Below are positions 32,355 through 43,843 of a stretch of 64,000 nt of DNA, in pieces (position 1 is the first letter of the stretch; each line of letters opens with the position of its first letter). The notes beneath the pieces were generated by a model, which did no database searches, had not been told where the DNA came from, and saw nothing but the letters and a program-made list of their open reading frames with translations. The stretch covers positions 67,107,916-67,171,915 of the forward strand of contig CM055957.1 in NCBI GenBank assembly GCA_029490685.1. The letters are read 5' to 3'. Position numbers and translations under genes: made by a program. The stretch comes from Schizonepeta tenuifolia. Its lineage: Eukaryota; Streptophyta; Magnoliopsida; Lamiales; Lamiaceae.

Positions 32355-33096
32355 CAGGGGTGGGAATACGGGTATGATTTACGGGTATACCCATTCAGTA
32401 CCCGATACCTGACGGGTAAGTGGGTACCCTAAATCCGAATTTTGCGGGTACGGATTGGGTGGCGGATAAATTTATTTTGTTTGAGAGGGTATCAGGTATA
32501 CCCCACCGGTACTCGGGTACCTATCCAATTACCCATCCTAAATTAAAATAAGTTAAAATTAATATTAATATAATAGAATTTAATATTTTAAGTTCTCTTA
32601 AAATTAGTCCTAACGTAACAAATAAGAAAATAGACTTATATATAGAGTTTATCTATTGCAATAAGTCTTATCCTAGCCTATATATGTAGAACAACACGAT
32701 GAACATGAACTTAACTCTTTTTTTGTTAATGTTATTAGTGGTTATTTTGATACTTTTATTTTAATATTTGAATGTTATATGAGTTCAATTGTTTTAATGC
32801 GTGCTATTTGAATGTTTATTATAATTCTAATTTTCAATTTTCTCATTTCAATTTTTATTGGTAATTTGTTAAAGATTAATGCGTGCTAAGTGGATAAGTG
32901 CTAGAATTTTTTTTTTTTTTTTGAAATTGAGTTTAGGGGTACCCGTATACCCGAATGAAAAACCCAAGCCGGGTTTTTGGATACGCGATATAAAGAATGG
33001 GGCCGGATACGGATAACATATTTAGGCAAAAAATGGAGTCGGAGTACCCGGTATTTCCGGATAGGGTACCCCACCTGACCCGTATTCCCATCCCTA
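32355..33096. mobile_element. hAT-type non-autonomous element (hAT c)
   Basis: Begins CAGGGGTGGGAATACGGG and ends CCCGTATTCCCATCCCTA, flanked by a perfect 8-bp duplication ATTAGGGT (32347-32354 and 33097-33104). GGGTACCC-rich arms enclose an AT-rich middle; no coding sequence. Confidence 0.9.
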
Positions 33097-33104
33097 ATTA
33101 GGGT

Positions 33105-34829
33105 ATTCAAATTCTATCCAACTATTAAGGTTGAATAAATTTATATTATCAATTTTATTCCACTAAAGAATTTGAATCAAAATTTTCGTCAAATGCATGT
33201 TTCTGTATATATTAATCGTTATATGCAAGTTTGTCTTGTAATATGGTTTATGCTCCAAAGTCATATAGTTCTTTCTACTTGACTTTGTTTGTCATTGAGG
33301 ATTCTTATTACTTCGGGCTCTTAGTTTTTGGGGTTTGTGTTACTTGATTTGTTTTATTAAGCTTTATGTTGTAACTAGATAAGCACATATCATATGCAAT
33401 TTATTACTATTATTGCTATCATGATTTTTTATATTTTGAAATATTATTGATGAATATGATAAGGTGATTCGGTGTGCTTTGCACCACTTTTGGTTCATTT
33501 TTTAAATAACTAGTATTGTGTTGCACGGGAAATAAATTATCATTTTGAGTACAAAGATTTCATAGATGATTTTTTGTCGGATTAAATTAGGTGTGAAATA
33601 ATTACCAAAAAAAATTAATATTTAACTTTCAACAATGAAAACATTATATGAAAATTATAATACGGTGCTAAAATTTACAATTAGTCCAAAAAGAATATAT
33701 TATGACATTTAACGAAGGAATATTAATTAGTCAATACATAAAATACATAATTTATTATATAAATATTAAATAAATGAATATTAATGATTGAATATTAATT
33801 AATACTTACATAAAATTAATGAATAAATTTTTAGAGGGATAATTTTTCCAAAATTACTTTATTTTAGTATATTTATATAGATTAAAATTAGTTCCACCCA
33901 GCCACAGTACATGTAAAATGGCAAATAATTACATGGTACAATACGATGATATATTGGGGGATCCTAAATATAGAAAACGAATATAGGAGAAAGTGTCCAT
34001 TTGGTTCGAGAGCTGTCCTTTTACCAATGACAGTAAAAAGAAATAAAAAAATTAAGGGTGTGCTTATACTCAATGAAAAATGATGGAAAATAAATATTTA
34101 TTTTTTATTCATTCTTTTCACCTGTTTATTATGTTGTCAATTTTCTTGGGGTATGATGAATAATTTCTTGGTTTACCCTTTTTTCATAATTTTCTCTCAA
34201 ATTATGAAAAATATTAACACGAGGGAGGGATGTGATGATATTTTTCATAAGACAAAATATATAAAATTGGGGAGGACGAGGGATCAGGTAATATAATTTT
34301 CTTATCCAATCTAATAAACATGTAATAGAAAATAGTGAAATGATAATATATTTTCATTTTTTTATCCATTACTATTTTTCAATGAATACCTTGCAACCAA
34401 CATAAACGAAACTTAAAAATAATAGTAGTAATAAGGGGTCCTTTCATTGATTCAATTCAGATATGTGAAGGCGGGTTTGTTGAGAATATAATTAGTTAGA
34501 TGAGGTCTTTTTGTTTTGTTTTTAAGTGAAGATAAATATATATATTTGCAAAAGTACTATTTCCTACCTATCTTTTCATTAAACATATTTTACTTTATTT
34601 GATCTTATCATTTTATTAAGTTCATTTTTTAAAATGGAAATCTACCATATAATAAATACTCTATTGTAACTCATAAATTATTATATATGCCACTAAAAAG
34701 CTATTAATTTCATTCTCTCTCCTACTTGATACGATAAAAATATCTCTAAAAATAACTTTTTCTTTTTAATTTTATTATAAATAACTCATTTTCTTAACAT
34801 GTTTATCCATCAAATGAGCTTACTTACAA
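33105..34829. other. AT-rich intergenic DNA
   Basis: No gene seen. A repeat end may lie at about 33512 (ACTAGTATTGTGTTGCACGG), with a tail near 33890 (TTATATAGATTAAAATTAG); this start/tail pairing is common in plant dispersed repeats. The short ORFs look random. Confidence 0.4.
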
Positions 34830-35252
34830 GATGCGGACTACCGGGCCGACAACTCAATTAGCAACAGTTGGAAGTGGAATCAACGCTAAAGCTCCTTAGC
34901 CGGCTGGGAGGAACCGTGAAAGCCAGTGGTTTTCTAGAGTTTATGAATAATTTATATGTATTATCTTAGTTCTAGTAACTTCATTAAGTTTTAACTGTAT
35001 AATAATTGTATTTGTTTTCTTGTTTTACTCTTAGTTATATGTCAATTTGTTATCTTTCATTTTATGAATAATATTAATTAAATCTTAACTGTATAATAGT
35101 TCTGAGTTAATACTAATTTGTGTAAATTGTTGATAGTTTATTCATAATTTATCTATCAGTTGTTTATAATTGGTAAATTATTTCAGTTTATAAATTCCTT
35201 GTCTACCCTTCATCGGATTCAGGGTTGATAAGCCTACATTAGCAACACAGAG

Positions 35253-35290
35253 AAAGAAGGAAGCGGCTGGATCACCTCCTTTTCAGGAGG
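35253..35290 (+). pseudogene. rrn16: 3' end of plastid 16S rRNA gene (NUPT fragment)
   Basis: Carries the conserved small-subunit rRNA end GGCTGGATCACCTCCTTT (the anti-Shine-Dalgarno region), followed by plastid-type spacer. Only the last few tens of bases are present, so it makes no rRNA. Confidence 0.75.
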
Positions 35291-35536
35291 AGCTAATGCT
35301 TGTTGGGTATTTTGGTTTGCCACTTCTTCACACCCAAAACAAAAAGAAGGGAGCTGCGTCTGCCTCATAGAAGCCGCCGGGTTGACCCCGAAGGCCGAAT
35401 TCTATGGTAGAGAACGCTGTAATAATAATTGCTTCAAGTGATTTAATAAGATAAATTAAATGATTTCCCACTTTTTCAAAGATTCCGCGTATAGGGAATC
35501 ATTAAAAATATTAAAAAAAAAAAATTATAAATGCTA

Positions 35537-35806
35537 TTCCCTCCGTCCCATGTTAGTATGGTTACTTTCCTTTTTTAGCCGTCCCTGGTTAGTATGGTGT
35601 TTCCATTTTAAGACATGTCTTTTACCTTTATACCCTTAAAAGTTCAATATATTTACTCCAATAAAGTTTCTTCATCCACTAAAACATTAACAACACATCA
35701 TAAGTGGGTCCCTTCCTCCACTTAAACTATCCCTACCACATATTTATCTACTTTTTCTTAAAACTTGTGCACGGCCCCTGTATCTACTAACGGGGGACGG
35801 AGGGAG
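35537..35806. mobile_element. Stowaway-type MITE inside the organelle-derived segment
   Basis: Left end TTCCCTCCGTCCCATGTTAG and right end, reading inward, CTCCCTCCGTCCCCCGTTAG, with TA at 35535-35536 and 35807-35808. 270 bp, non-coding. It inserted after the organelle DNA arrived. Confidence 0.9.
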
Positions 35807-36649
35807 TATATTCTTGATGTAGCTACTCTTCCTTGGATGAAGCTACAATGCTTCTATTATATCTGTTATATCTTTTTTTCGCCTCTTAGGTCTAAGAATT
35901 GACTAATTTTCCATAAAGGAGCCGAATGAAACCAAAGTTTCATGTTCGGTTTTGAATTAGAGACGTTCAAAGCACTGCTTCCAAACTGGTTGATTTCTGG
36001 GCTAAGCTGACTGTTGAGGAATTCATTCCCAGATCGCTTGACGAAAGGAAGAAAACTGCCTTCTCTAACTAGACTGCTATTCCGAGGTTACTGCCTAGCC
36101 GGGAGCTGCTTTCCCGTGTACCCTTAGATGCTATCTATAACTCAAGCAACAAAGTAGATCTCCTCGAAGGAAGAATATCCATTAATTGAGACAAGTTAGG
36201 AAGAATAGAACAAGCCAGAATTTCACTTATCAGTGAGTGAAAGATTTGTCCCCGGGTCTACGTTGAAAGTTTCTATAGTAGAACTCATTCGAGAGGGCTT
36301 GGGGGTCTTAAAAATGGTTCGGGTGGGGGGTTCTCTTAAGAATAAAGAAAACGAATAGAATCTAATTCATGTTCACAGAAGAGCGGATCCAATACCAAGA
36401 CGACTTCTTTCTCAGGAAGCGCAGCAAGTACTTTCTAAATTCTGGAATATCATACCCCACCCCAGATACGGAGTACTCCTATTAATACAAGTCAGCAGCG
36501 TCAATCCGACCAGGCGGCGGAGCAGTGGAATCCATAAAATGTGGATCATGAATTAAAGCAACCTTACTCAGGCAAACCCTACCCGACTCTCGTATAGGCA
36601 TCAAATCAAATGAAGACAAAAAAAAATATACTACTAATATAAATTAGGG

Positions 36650-36741
36650 GTGATCTCCTGTGCAACCGGGTCAAGTGAAACCGGATCCATGCGACCGGAT
36701 CCGGGCCGGGTCGAGCCGGTCAATTCGGGTTTGACCGGTCA

Positions 36742-36786
<45 letters not shown>

Positions 36787-37010
36787 CAGTTTTATTTCAG
36801 TTTTTTTTTTCGTCTCTGCCTTCGGCTCCGATTTTACGGCTCCGCCTTCGCTCCGATTACAAATATAAGGATAATCGGCGGGCAACATTTTGGACTTTTT
36901 CGGCTCGCTCCGAGGCCTTCGGCTCCCCTCGCTCGAATCTTGATCAAAGAAGAAGCGGCAAACAAAAAAATGAAACGGCAAACAAAAAAACGAAGAGGCA
37001 AAAAAAAAAA
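36650..37010 (+). repeat. Dispersed repeat, copy 2 (partner at 8045-8345)
   Basis: The longer copy: CCGGATCC/CCGGGTC motifs, 'CAATTCGGGTTTGACCGGTC', a ~36-base T-run, then the CTCCGATTTTACGGCTCCGC to GAAGAAGCGGCAAAC block shared with copy 1. Followed by A-rich repeats of CGGCAAACAAAAAAA to about 37085. Confidence 0.65.
36747..36781. repeat. Poly(T) run
   Basis: About 35 consecutive T inside the dispersed repeat. On the other strand it is a poly(A) run, which would fit a retroposed origin but does not prove it. Confidence 0.85.
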
Positions 37011-37368
37011 ATGAAATAAAATCTGAAAAAAAAAAATAAAAACTGGAAAAATCGGAAAATTAAAAAAAAAATCGGGAAAAAAAAAAACAGCGCGTGGGTG
37101 AGGCGCGTGCGGCCCACACGCCACACGCGCTGTCGCATGGTGGCGGCAGGTCGCATGCAAGTTTTTGTGCACAAATTATTACGTGGATGATACTTTGTTT
37201 GTTCCTCACTTCCTCTTCCTCCATAATTGAAGTATAGATAAACATGTGGATAATTGGTTTTTTAATTTGGAATAACTAGTTTTCATTGTTCTCTCTCTCT
37301 AATTACTGGTACATGAATAATGAATGCTATAAAAGTTGGCATATTCGGTTTTGTAATACTATGATGAT

Positions 37369-37476
37369 ACAAATTGCACTTCTCGTGTGTCCCAATCGTC
37401 GACTGTTTTCTTTCAATTTTTTTACAAATTGCACTTCTCGTGTGTCCCAATCGTCGACTGTTTTCTTTCAATTTTT
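37369..37476 (+). repeat. Tandem duplication, two 54-bp units
   Basis: The unit from ACAAATTGCACTTCTCGTGT through 'CGTCGACTGTTTTCTTTCAA' and a T-run occurs twice head to tail with no difference apart from T-run length, 24 bp before the retrotransposon array. Confidence 0.85.
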
Positions 37477-38362
37477 TCTTTAATTTTAATTTATGATTCT
37501 AACGCCCCAAATTCTCTTAATAAAAATAAACCAAGATACTCTTTTATTTAATAAATAAAATAATCCTCAAGTCCAGAATAAGCAGCGGAAAATAGAAACT
37601 AGAAAAATGTCAACAATCCTCCTAGAAATAAATATAAACATAACATAAACTCCATGCTCGCATTTATTTATTTTCCCTCAATAGACCATCTTCACGCGCC
37701 CCGCCGATCATCGTCCAAGTCATTTCCTGAAAGAAAAATTATAAAATTTAGGATGAGTACTTTAGACTCAGTGGGGTGCATTTATCCAAATTATAATTCG
37801 CAACAAAAATAAACATGGAGACACTCGCATATAAAATAACATCGTAGCCCGAAGGCCATAACCTTGTAACCTCGAATAGCCCGTAGGCTTAACCTCGAAT
37901 AACCTCGAATAGCCCGTAGGCTTAATCTCGAATAGCCCATAGGCTTAACCTCGTGTACCTCGATTAGCCCGTAGGCCATGCTGTATATCACATGAATATA
38001 TATTGTGCAAAACATATAATAAGGATAAATGACAACTGCAACATTAAAAACCCCACCTTAACCTTTCTTGACTCGACTGGAAAAAATCTGCAAATTAATT
38101 AGTCAAGTCTTGTGCGCCAATCCTAAATGATAATTATGAAATGTCAAAATGCATGCTTTGATAAATGAAACCAACAAACAAAATTAATCCACCAACTCAA
38201 AAATTCCTTCATTTTCCTACACATACTTTACTTGATGATCAAACAAATATTACAAACAACACAAACTGACTCAAATTTAAAACTCGATTATATGCATTAC
38301 TTACAGTTTATACTACACATAACTATAGCAACATAAATTCTTATTCTTACACCATTAAGCAA

Positions 38363-38366
<4 letters not shown>

Positions 38367-38416
<50 letters not shown>
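38367..38416. repeat. (TA)n microsatellite in LTR1
   Basis: Pure TA tract. It is longer in LTR2, LTR3 and LTR4 in turn and accounts for most of the LTR length differences (1,794, 1,796, 1,800 and 1,808 bp). Confidence 0.9.
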
Positions 38417-38417
<1 letters not shown>

Positions 38418-38888
38418 CTACACACGTAGGCCCTAAAAAGAAAACATGCAAATTATTTACTATTCTTCATATACCTTATACTGTTATAAAGATTAATTAA
38501 TTAATTATTAATCAACAAAACTTCTGACACAATAAAAAAAACTCGAATTGGCCAACTATGCGTACTACTATTATTATATTACATGAAACTATAGAATGAT
38601 GATTAGAAGAACTATGAGACAAAATATTTGTCGCTTCAAGGAACAGAATAAAAAAAAATAACGTCAAAGGGTTGAGCAATTTTCTTCCTAGCGTCTAAAA
38701 CAACAACTAAATTTTATACAGCAAGCAGTGGTGAGTAATTCAACAAGATCAAACCATGAATAACAAACAACGACAAATAAAAAAAATAGAGAAGAATAGT
38801 GTTACGGTACCTCTATAATATTTTAGAGCTTATATTTGCCGTTCGGAAAAATTTGAGGGTGTGCGACTCAAAACTAAATAGGTGACCT

Positions 38889-38897
38889 CTATTTATA
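38889..38897 (-). promoter_or_regulatory. Candidate TATA box of LTR1
   Basis: TATAAATAG on the minus strand, about 400 bp inside the LTR from its TG end. Identical sites are at 45521-45529, 52157-52165 and 58800-58808. Transcription would start about 30 bp further left. No expression evidence. Confidence 0.5.
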
Positions 38898-39293
38898 CAA
38901 CTAATTAGGGTAGAAAAGGATAACTATGAAATTTAATAAATTTTCTTCCAAGTAAAATAAAATAAAATAAAATAAAACAAACATAATTTGAACAAGTCGA
39001 CCTTCATATTTTTTTTTTCACACTAGAGATAAATATAATAATAATAATCCTAGAAATCTAAATGATTCATATAAACCGAGAAAAAAAAATAACTAAATTA
39101 ATAGTATTAACACAAACTTTTCAAGTAATTATATAATTATAAATGCTTCGGGCAATGTAACATATAATAAATGCAACATCATCATGCTCGTGAATTACTT
39201 CTAGGCGCGACTTATAAGACTTAAATAATTAATTGCATAAAAAAATTCATAAATTAAACCTTTTAATAACACATAATTTTTCGGGGTGTTACA

Positions 39294-39305
39294 TCCTCCC
39301 CTACT
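39294..39305 (-). promoter_or_regulatory. Polypurine tract of unit 1
   Basis: AGTAGGGGAGGA directly before the TG of LTR1 on the element strand, the plus-strand primer site. The same tract stands at 45926-45937, 52562-52573 and 59205-59216. Confidence 0.85.
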
Positions 39306-39327
39306 AAAAAAAATTTCGTCCTCGAAA

Positions 39328-42000
39328 TTACTTACTTTGATCTAGGAATCCGAGGTACTTAGATCTAATGTCCTCTTCTTTCTCTCACGTTGCCTCGTTG
39401 CTACCATGTCTACTCCATTGGACTTTAACTAGGGGAATCTCCTTATTCCTAAGCACGTGGACCTTTCTATCCAAAATAGAAATAGGATGCTCCTCATAAG
39501 ACAAATTCTTATCTAACTCTAGCTCAACAAGGTTCACAATGTGGCTCGGGTCATGAATGTATTTCCTCAAAGATGAAACGTGGAACACGTTATGTATCGA
39601 TGTCAAACTCGGTGGTAACGCCAAACGATAAGCCAACTCTCCAACTCTATCAAGTATTTCAAAAGGACCAATATAACGAGATCGCAATTTGCTGCCCTTG
39701 CCTACTTGACAAACTCCCTTCATCGGCGACAATCTCAAAAACACCTTGTCACCCACATCGAAATGGAAATCCCTCCTCTTTAAATCAGCATAAGACTTTT
39801 GCCGATCTTGAGCTATCTTCAAACGATCACGAATCTTGCTAATCACCCCTACGGTCTCCTCCACTATCTCGGGGCCTAAAACTCATTTCTCGTCGACTTC
39901 ATCCCAATGAAGAGGCGACCTACATTTTCTCCCATACAAAGCTTCGTACGGAGCCATACCAAGGGATGCATGGTAGCTATTGTTATAGGCAAATTCTATC
40001 AATGCGAGTTGCCTCTCCCAATTTCCTCCAAAATCCACAGCACATGCTCTCAACAAGTCTTCTAGAGTCTGAATAGTCCTCTCCGATTGCCGGTCCGTTT
40101 GTGGATGATACGCCGTGCTGAAATCTAAGTTAGTACCTAGAGCTTCTTGAAGACTTCTCCAAAATTTCGAAGTGAATCTCGTGTCACGATCCGACACAAT
40201 GCTAGCTGGAACACCATGTAGTCTCACAATCTCTTGAATGTAGATTTCAGCTAACCGTTCCATGCTAAAAGTCATCTTTATTGGTAGAAAGTGAGCAGTC
40301 TTGGTAAGTCGGTCGACGATAACCCAAATTGCATGATTACCCTTGACCTTTTTCGGTAAATCCACCACAAAATCCATAGTGATCTTTTCCCACTTCCATT
40401 CCGGGATATTAAGTGGCTTTACCAAACCCATCAGCTGTTGATGTTCCGCCTTCACCAGTTGACATGTCATGCACCTTTCAACATAGTCACCAATGGACTT
40501 CTTCATATTTCTCCACCAAAAGATCTTTTTCAAATCTTGGTACATCTTGGTTCCTCCGGGATGGATGGAGTAAGGCGTGTTGTGGGCTTCCTTCATGATT
40601 TTCCTCCTAAACTCCTCATTTTTCGGCACACAAAATCTTCCTTCAAAAGTTAAAGCACCTTCGGCATCAACAGAGAAACCTTTGATATCGCCTTTCAAAG
40701 CCCGCTTCTTTAACTTGCCCAAAAATTCGTCACTCTCTTGTGCCTGCCTAATTTGATCTCGCAAAGTTGGCTGAACCGTCAGAGCTGATAACACAGATGG
40801 TGTGTCCTCCGTAGCTGGCACCACCTTGATCATCAAGTTAGAGAATTCTTGAATCATTAGAGAAGTGTGAATAGCTGACAATCCTCCTTTTCTGCTAAGA
40901 GCATCCGCTACAACATTCGCCTTGCCTGGATGGTAGTGAATCGTACAGTCGTAGTCCTTCACTAGCTCAAGCCACCTTCTTTGCCTCATATTAAGCTCCT
41001 TTTGAGTGAAGAGATACTTCAAGCTCTTGTGATCCGAATAAATCTCACATTTTCCGTTGTAAAGGAAATGACGCCAAATCTTTAAGGCGTGCACAACTGC
41101 AGCTAACTCCAAATCATGAGTGGGGTAATTCTTCTCGTGCTCCTTCAATTGCCTAGATGCATAAGCCACCACCTTGCCATGCTGCATCAAAACACAACCA
41201 AGACCTTGTTTCGAAGCATCACAATAAATGACAAATCCTTCAGTGCCTTCCGGAATTGTTAACACAGGTGCTGTCGTCAACCTCTGCTTTAACTCGTGAA
41301 AACTCTTCTCACACTTTTCGTCCTACAAGAATGGAACCTCTTTTCTCGTAAGCTTAGTCATCGGACCCGCTATCTTTGAAAATCCCTCTATAAAACGTCG
41401 ATAATATCCGGCGAGACCAAGGAAACTCCGCACCTCACTAGCATTTTTAGGTTGCTTCCAATTGCTGACCGCTTCAACCTTTGACGGATCAACCTCGATT
41501 CCCTTGGCTGACACTACGTGTCCAAGATACACAACTCGGTCAAGCCAGAACTCACATTTCTTGAATTTGGCAAATAACTTCTCCTTTTGCAGCGTCTCCA
41601 ACACCAAGCGTAGATGCTGCTCATGCTGCGCTTTGTCCTTTGAATACACAAGAATGTCATCTATAAAGACAATGACAAACTTGTCTAGGTATTGGTGGAA
41701 AACTCGGTTCATTAAGGCCATGAACACAGCTGGTGCATTTGTTAACCCGAACGGCATCACAACGAACTCATAATGTCCGTATCTCGTCCGAAAAGCTGTT
41801 TTAGAAATATCTGCCTTCTTGACCTTCAGTTGGTGGTATCCAGATCGAAGATCGATCTTTGAAAACACTCCTGCCCCTCTCAGCTGTTCGAATAGATCTT
41901 CGATCCTTGGCAGTGGGTATTTGTTCTTGATGGTGAGCTTATTAAGCTCTCGGTAATCAATGCACAACCTCATCAACCGGTGCACCCCAAGGCGACACAC
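39328..42000 (-). pseudogene. pol: Unit 1 pol: reverse transcriptase, RNase H, integrase, chromodomain (broken)
   Basis: Chromovirus polyprotein, second frame. Order leftward: RT from M-R-L-C-I-D-Y-R-E-L with the catalytic F-I-D-D-I-L (about 41660); RNase H (D-A-S-K-Q-G-L-G, then S-D-H-K-S-L); integrase H-H-C-C zinc region ending C-M-T-C-Q-L; core with W-K-W-E-K-I-T-M-D-F, S-D-R-D-T-R-F and Y-H-P-Q-T-D-R-Q-S-E; GPY-type region (R-Y-I-G-P-F-E-I-L); chromodomain-like C-terminus. Lesions: the frame does not join the upstream one (about 26 bp lost near 41985, taking the L-F-V-x-K-K-D-G block of RT); TAG at 41325-41323; TGA at 39885-39883; TGA at 39387-39385 in the chromodomain, where Trp is usual. 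After that stop the frame stays open to TAA at 39330-39328. It cannot make a full polyprotein. Confidence 0.9.
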
Positions 42001-43843
42001 TCGGACGAATGAAACCTTTATCCAAAAGTTCTTGAATCTGAACTTTCAGCTCCTCTAGTTCCATTGGCGCCATTCTATACGGTGCCTTAGAAATAGGCGT
42101 TGCTCCCGGCTGCAAATCAATTGTGAACTCGACTTGTCGATCAGGAGGAACTTCAGTTACGTCTTCGGGAAAAACGTCTGGATAGTCTCGAACTATAGGA
42201 ATGTCCTTCATCTCCAACTCAGGAGGTGTCATGCTCATCACATTCACCAGAAAAGCCTGGCAGTCCTTCTTCCTCAACATCTTGACAGCTTTCAAGGCAG
42301 AAATGATGTGAGGGGTTCTCCTTGTCTTGTTTCCTCGAAAGACGAATTGTTTTTCTCTTGGGCGCTGGAAAAACACTTCTCGCTCCCGACATTTGATAAC
42401 TGCATGATTTCGACTAAGCCAATCCATTCCTAGAATGATATCAAAATCCTTCATCTCCATAAGGAAAAGTTCGGCTTCAAGGGATCTCTCTTCGATTACT
42501 ACGCTCACTCCTTTGACCAAACGATCTATTTCTACGGTTTCTCCAGATGGAATGCTCACTCTCAGAGGCTGAACCTCTTCGGTACATCTCATAGCAATTT
42601 TATCATAGAATCTTTTGGCAATAAAAGAATGAGAAGCACCGGAATCAAAAAGCACTAGAGCAGGTGAATTCAGTACTGATAGGATACCTGACATAGTGTG
42701 AGCATCATCATCCGTCTTCTCCTGGTTCATGACAAAGACTCGTGCATTCCCTTTCCGAGCACCATTATTGTTGTTGCGCTGGTTCTGCCCACCATTGTTG
42801 ATGTTGTTGCGCCCATTCTGATTCTGCCCCCCGCTGTTGTTGTTGTTTCGCCATCCAGTATTGTTGTTACGGTAGCTTGGCCTTGGTTCAAAATTCAGAC
42901 AATCCGGAGCAAAATGTCCTTCCTGATGGCATCGGAAACAAACGTTTTCTCCCCATCTACACTGCCCAAGATGGTAGCGAGAGCATCTCGGACAAAGAGG
43001 TTTGATGGGTTCCCCGCTTTGACTGTTTTCTCCGTCAATCCTCTGGCGCTTTTCTGGCTGAAAACTCTGTCTCTTGTCTCGGTTATCCCAACGCTTCTTC
43101 CCACTCGACCCAGATGGTCTAGAAACAGGATCATCTAGCTTCAGGCGAGTGGCAACGGCTTGAGCTCTACCCAATAACTCAGAATACGAGGTTAGGTTCA
43201 GTGCTGCCAAGTGACTTCCTATCTCATCACGTAAGCCATTTTCAAAGCGCCATGCCTTCTTCTCATCAGTGTCGACCAAGTGAGGAGCATATCGAGCTAA
43301 TTGGGTGAACTTTCGCTCGTACTCGAGGATAGTCATATTCCCCTATTCCAAGTTCATCAATTCCTTCTCTTTCTGCTTGCGGAATGGCTTAGGGAAATAT
43401 TTTGCCAACAACTTCTCCTTGAATTCTCCCCAGGTGATAGCTCTTAGTTCCTCCGGGGAAAGGACATTGGCTTCCAGCTGCCACCACTGACCTGCCTCCT
43501 CGACTAGCTGAAAGATCGCACAAGTGACCTTCAAATCATCTCTGCAACGCATGTAATCGAATATCCGCTCCATTTGATAGATCCACTCCTCAGCACCGAG
43601 CGGACCTTCATTCCCCTTTAAGACATGAGGTGACATGCTTCTGAATTCTGCCATCACGCCATTTCCCATTCCATTTCCTGGTTGGGGGTTTGCTTGTTGT
43701 GGTATTACATCTCTCAGAGCTTGAGCGATCATGTGAGCGAGACCGGTAAGATCTGGGTTCCCGTTCGTTTTGTATTGCGTGGCTTCACTTTCACTTTCCT
43801 CTTCCGTATTCGGTTGCTTGCTTCCCCCTATTGTTCTAGCCAT
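41957..43843 (-). pseudogene. gag-pro: Unit 1 gag, protease and start of RT (one amber stop)
   Basis: First frame of the polyprotein. ATG at 43843 (M-A-R-T-I-G-G-S) follows the leader and PBS. The retrotransposon gag domain (A-E-E-W-I-Y-Q-M-E-R-I-F ... W-G-E-F-K-E-K-L-L) is cut by TAG at 43345-43343, inside the gag domain, where Gln is normal. The same frame goes on: R/N/G/Q-rich nucleocapsid with a CCHC knuckle C-F-R-C-H-Q-E-G-H-F-A-P-D-C (42940-42899), aspartic protease with L-F-D-S-G-A-S-H (about 42650-42627), and the RT entry region to G-A-P-V. There the ~26-bp deletion throws it into a stop at 41957. All four units share both lesions. Confidence 0.9.

Larger units (their letters stand above)
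34830..36560. other. Organelle-derived nuclear insert (plastid pieces in a mitochondrion-like context)
   Basis: A GC-richer, patchy segment. 35253-35367 matches plastid text around the 16S rRNA 3' end and the start of the 16S-trnI spacer (GCGGCTGGATCACCTCCTTT, then GCTAATGCTTGTTGGGTATT). 35918-35970 (GGAGCCGAATGAAACCAAAG and following hairpin) looks like the 3' part of a plastid group II intron, as I recall the trnG-UCC intron. 34830-34935 and 35970-36560 look like plant mitochondrial intergenic DNA by texture only. AT-rich nuclear DNA and a MITE interrupt it, so it is old or was inserted in pieces. Confidence 0.55.
37500..39293 (-). repeat. LTR1 (outer 3' LTR of the array)
   Basis: 1,794 bp, read leftward from TGTAACACCCCG (39293) to GGGGCGTTA (37500). 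It differs from LTR2-4 at about nine places between 37555 and 38490, and from there to 39293 I saw no difference. It holds tandem subrepeats of AGCCCGTAGGCTTAACCTCG (37850-37975), a (TA)n tract (38367-38416) and a TATA-type box (38889-38897). The left flank beyond 37500 is unrelated to the inner units, so this is the true left edge of the array. Confidence 0.9.

Noticed and set aside
36834..37245. Overlapping Phe-rich minus-strand ORFs
   Set aside because: They arise from A/T runs in the dispersed repeat and have no coding character.
42698..43138. 146-codon plus-strand ORF, repeated in each unit, and similar antisense ORFs
   Set aside because: These are antisense to the gag/nucleocapsid region and repeat only because the unit repeats.
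43343..43345. Gag amber codon as programmed readthrough between gag and pol
   Set aside because: The stop lies within the gag domain rather than at a gag/pol border, and several other lesions follow, so decay is the better reading.
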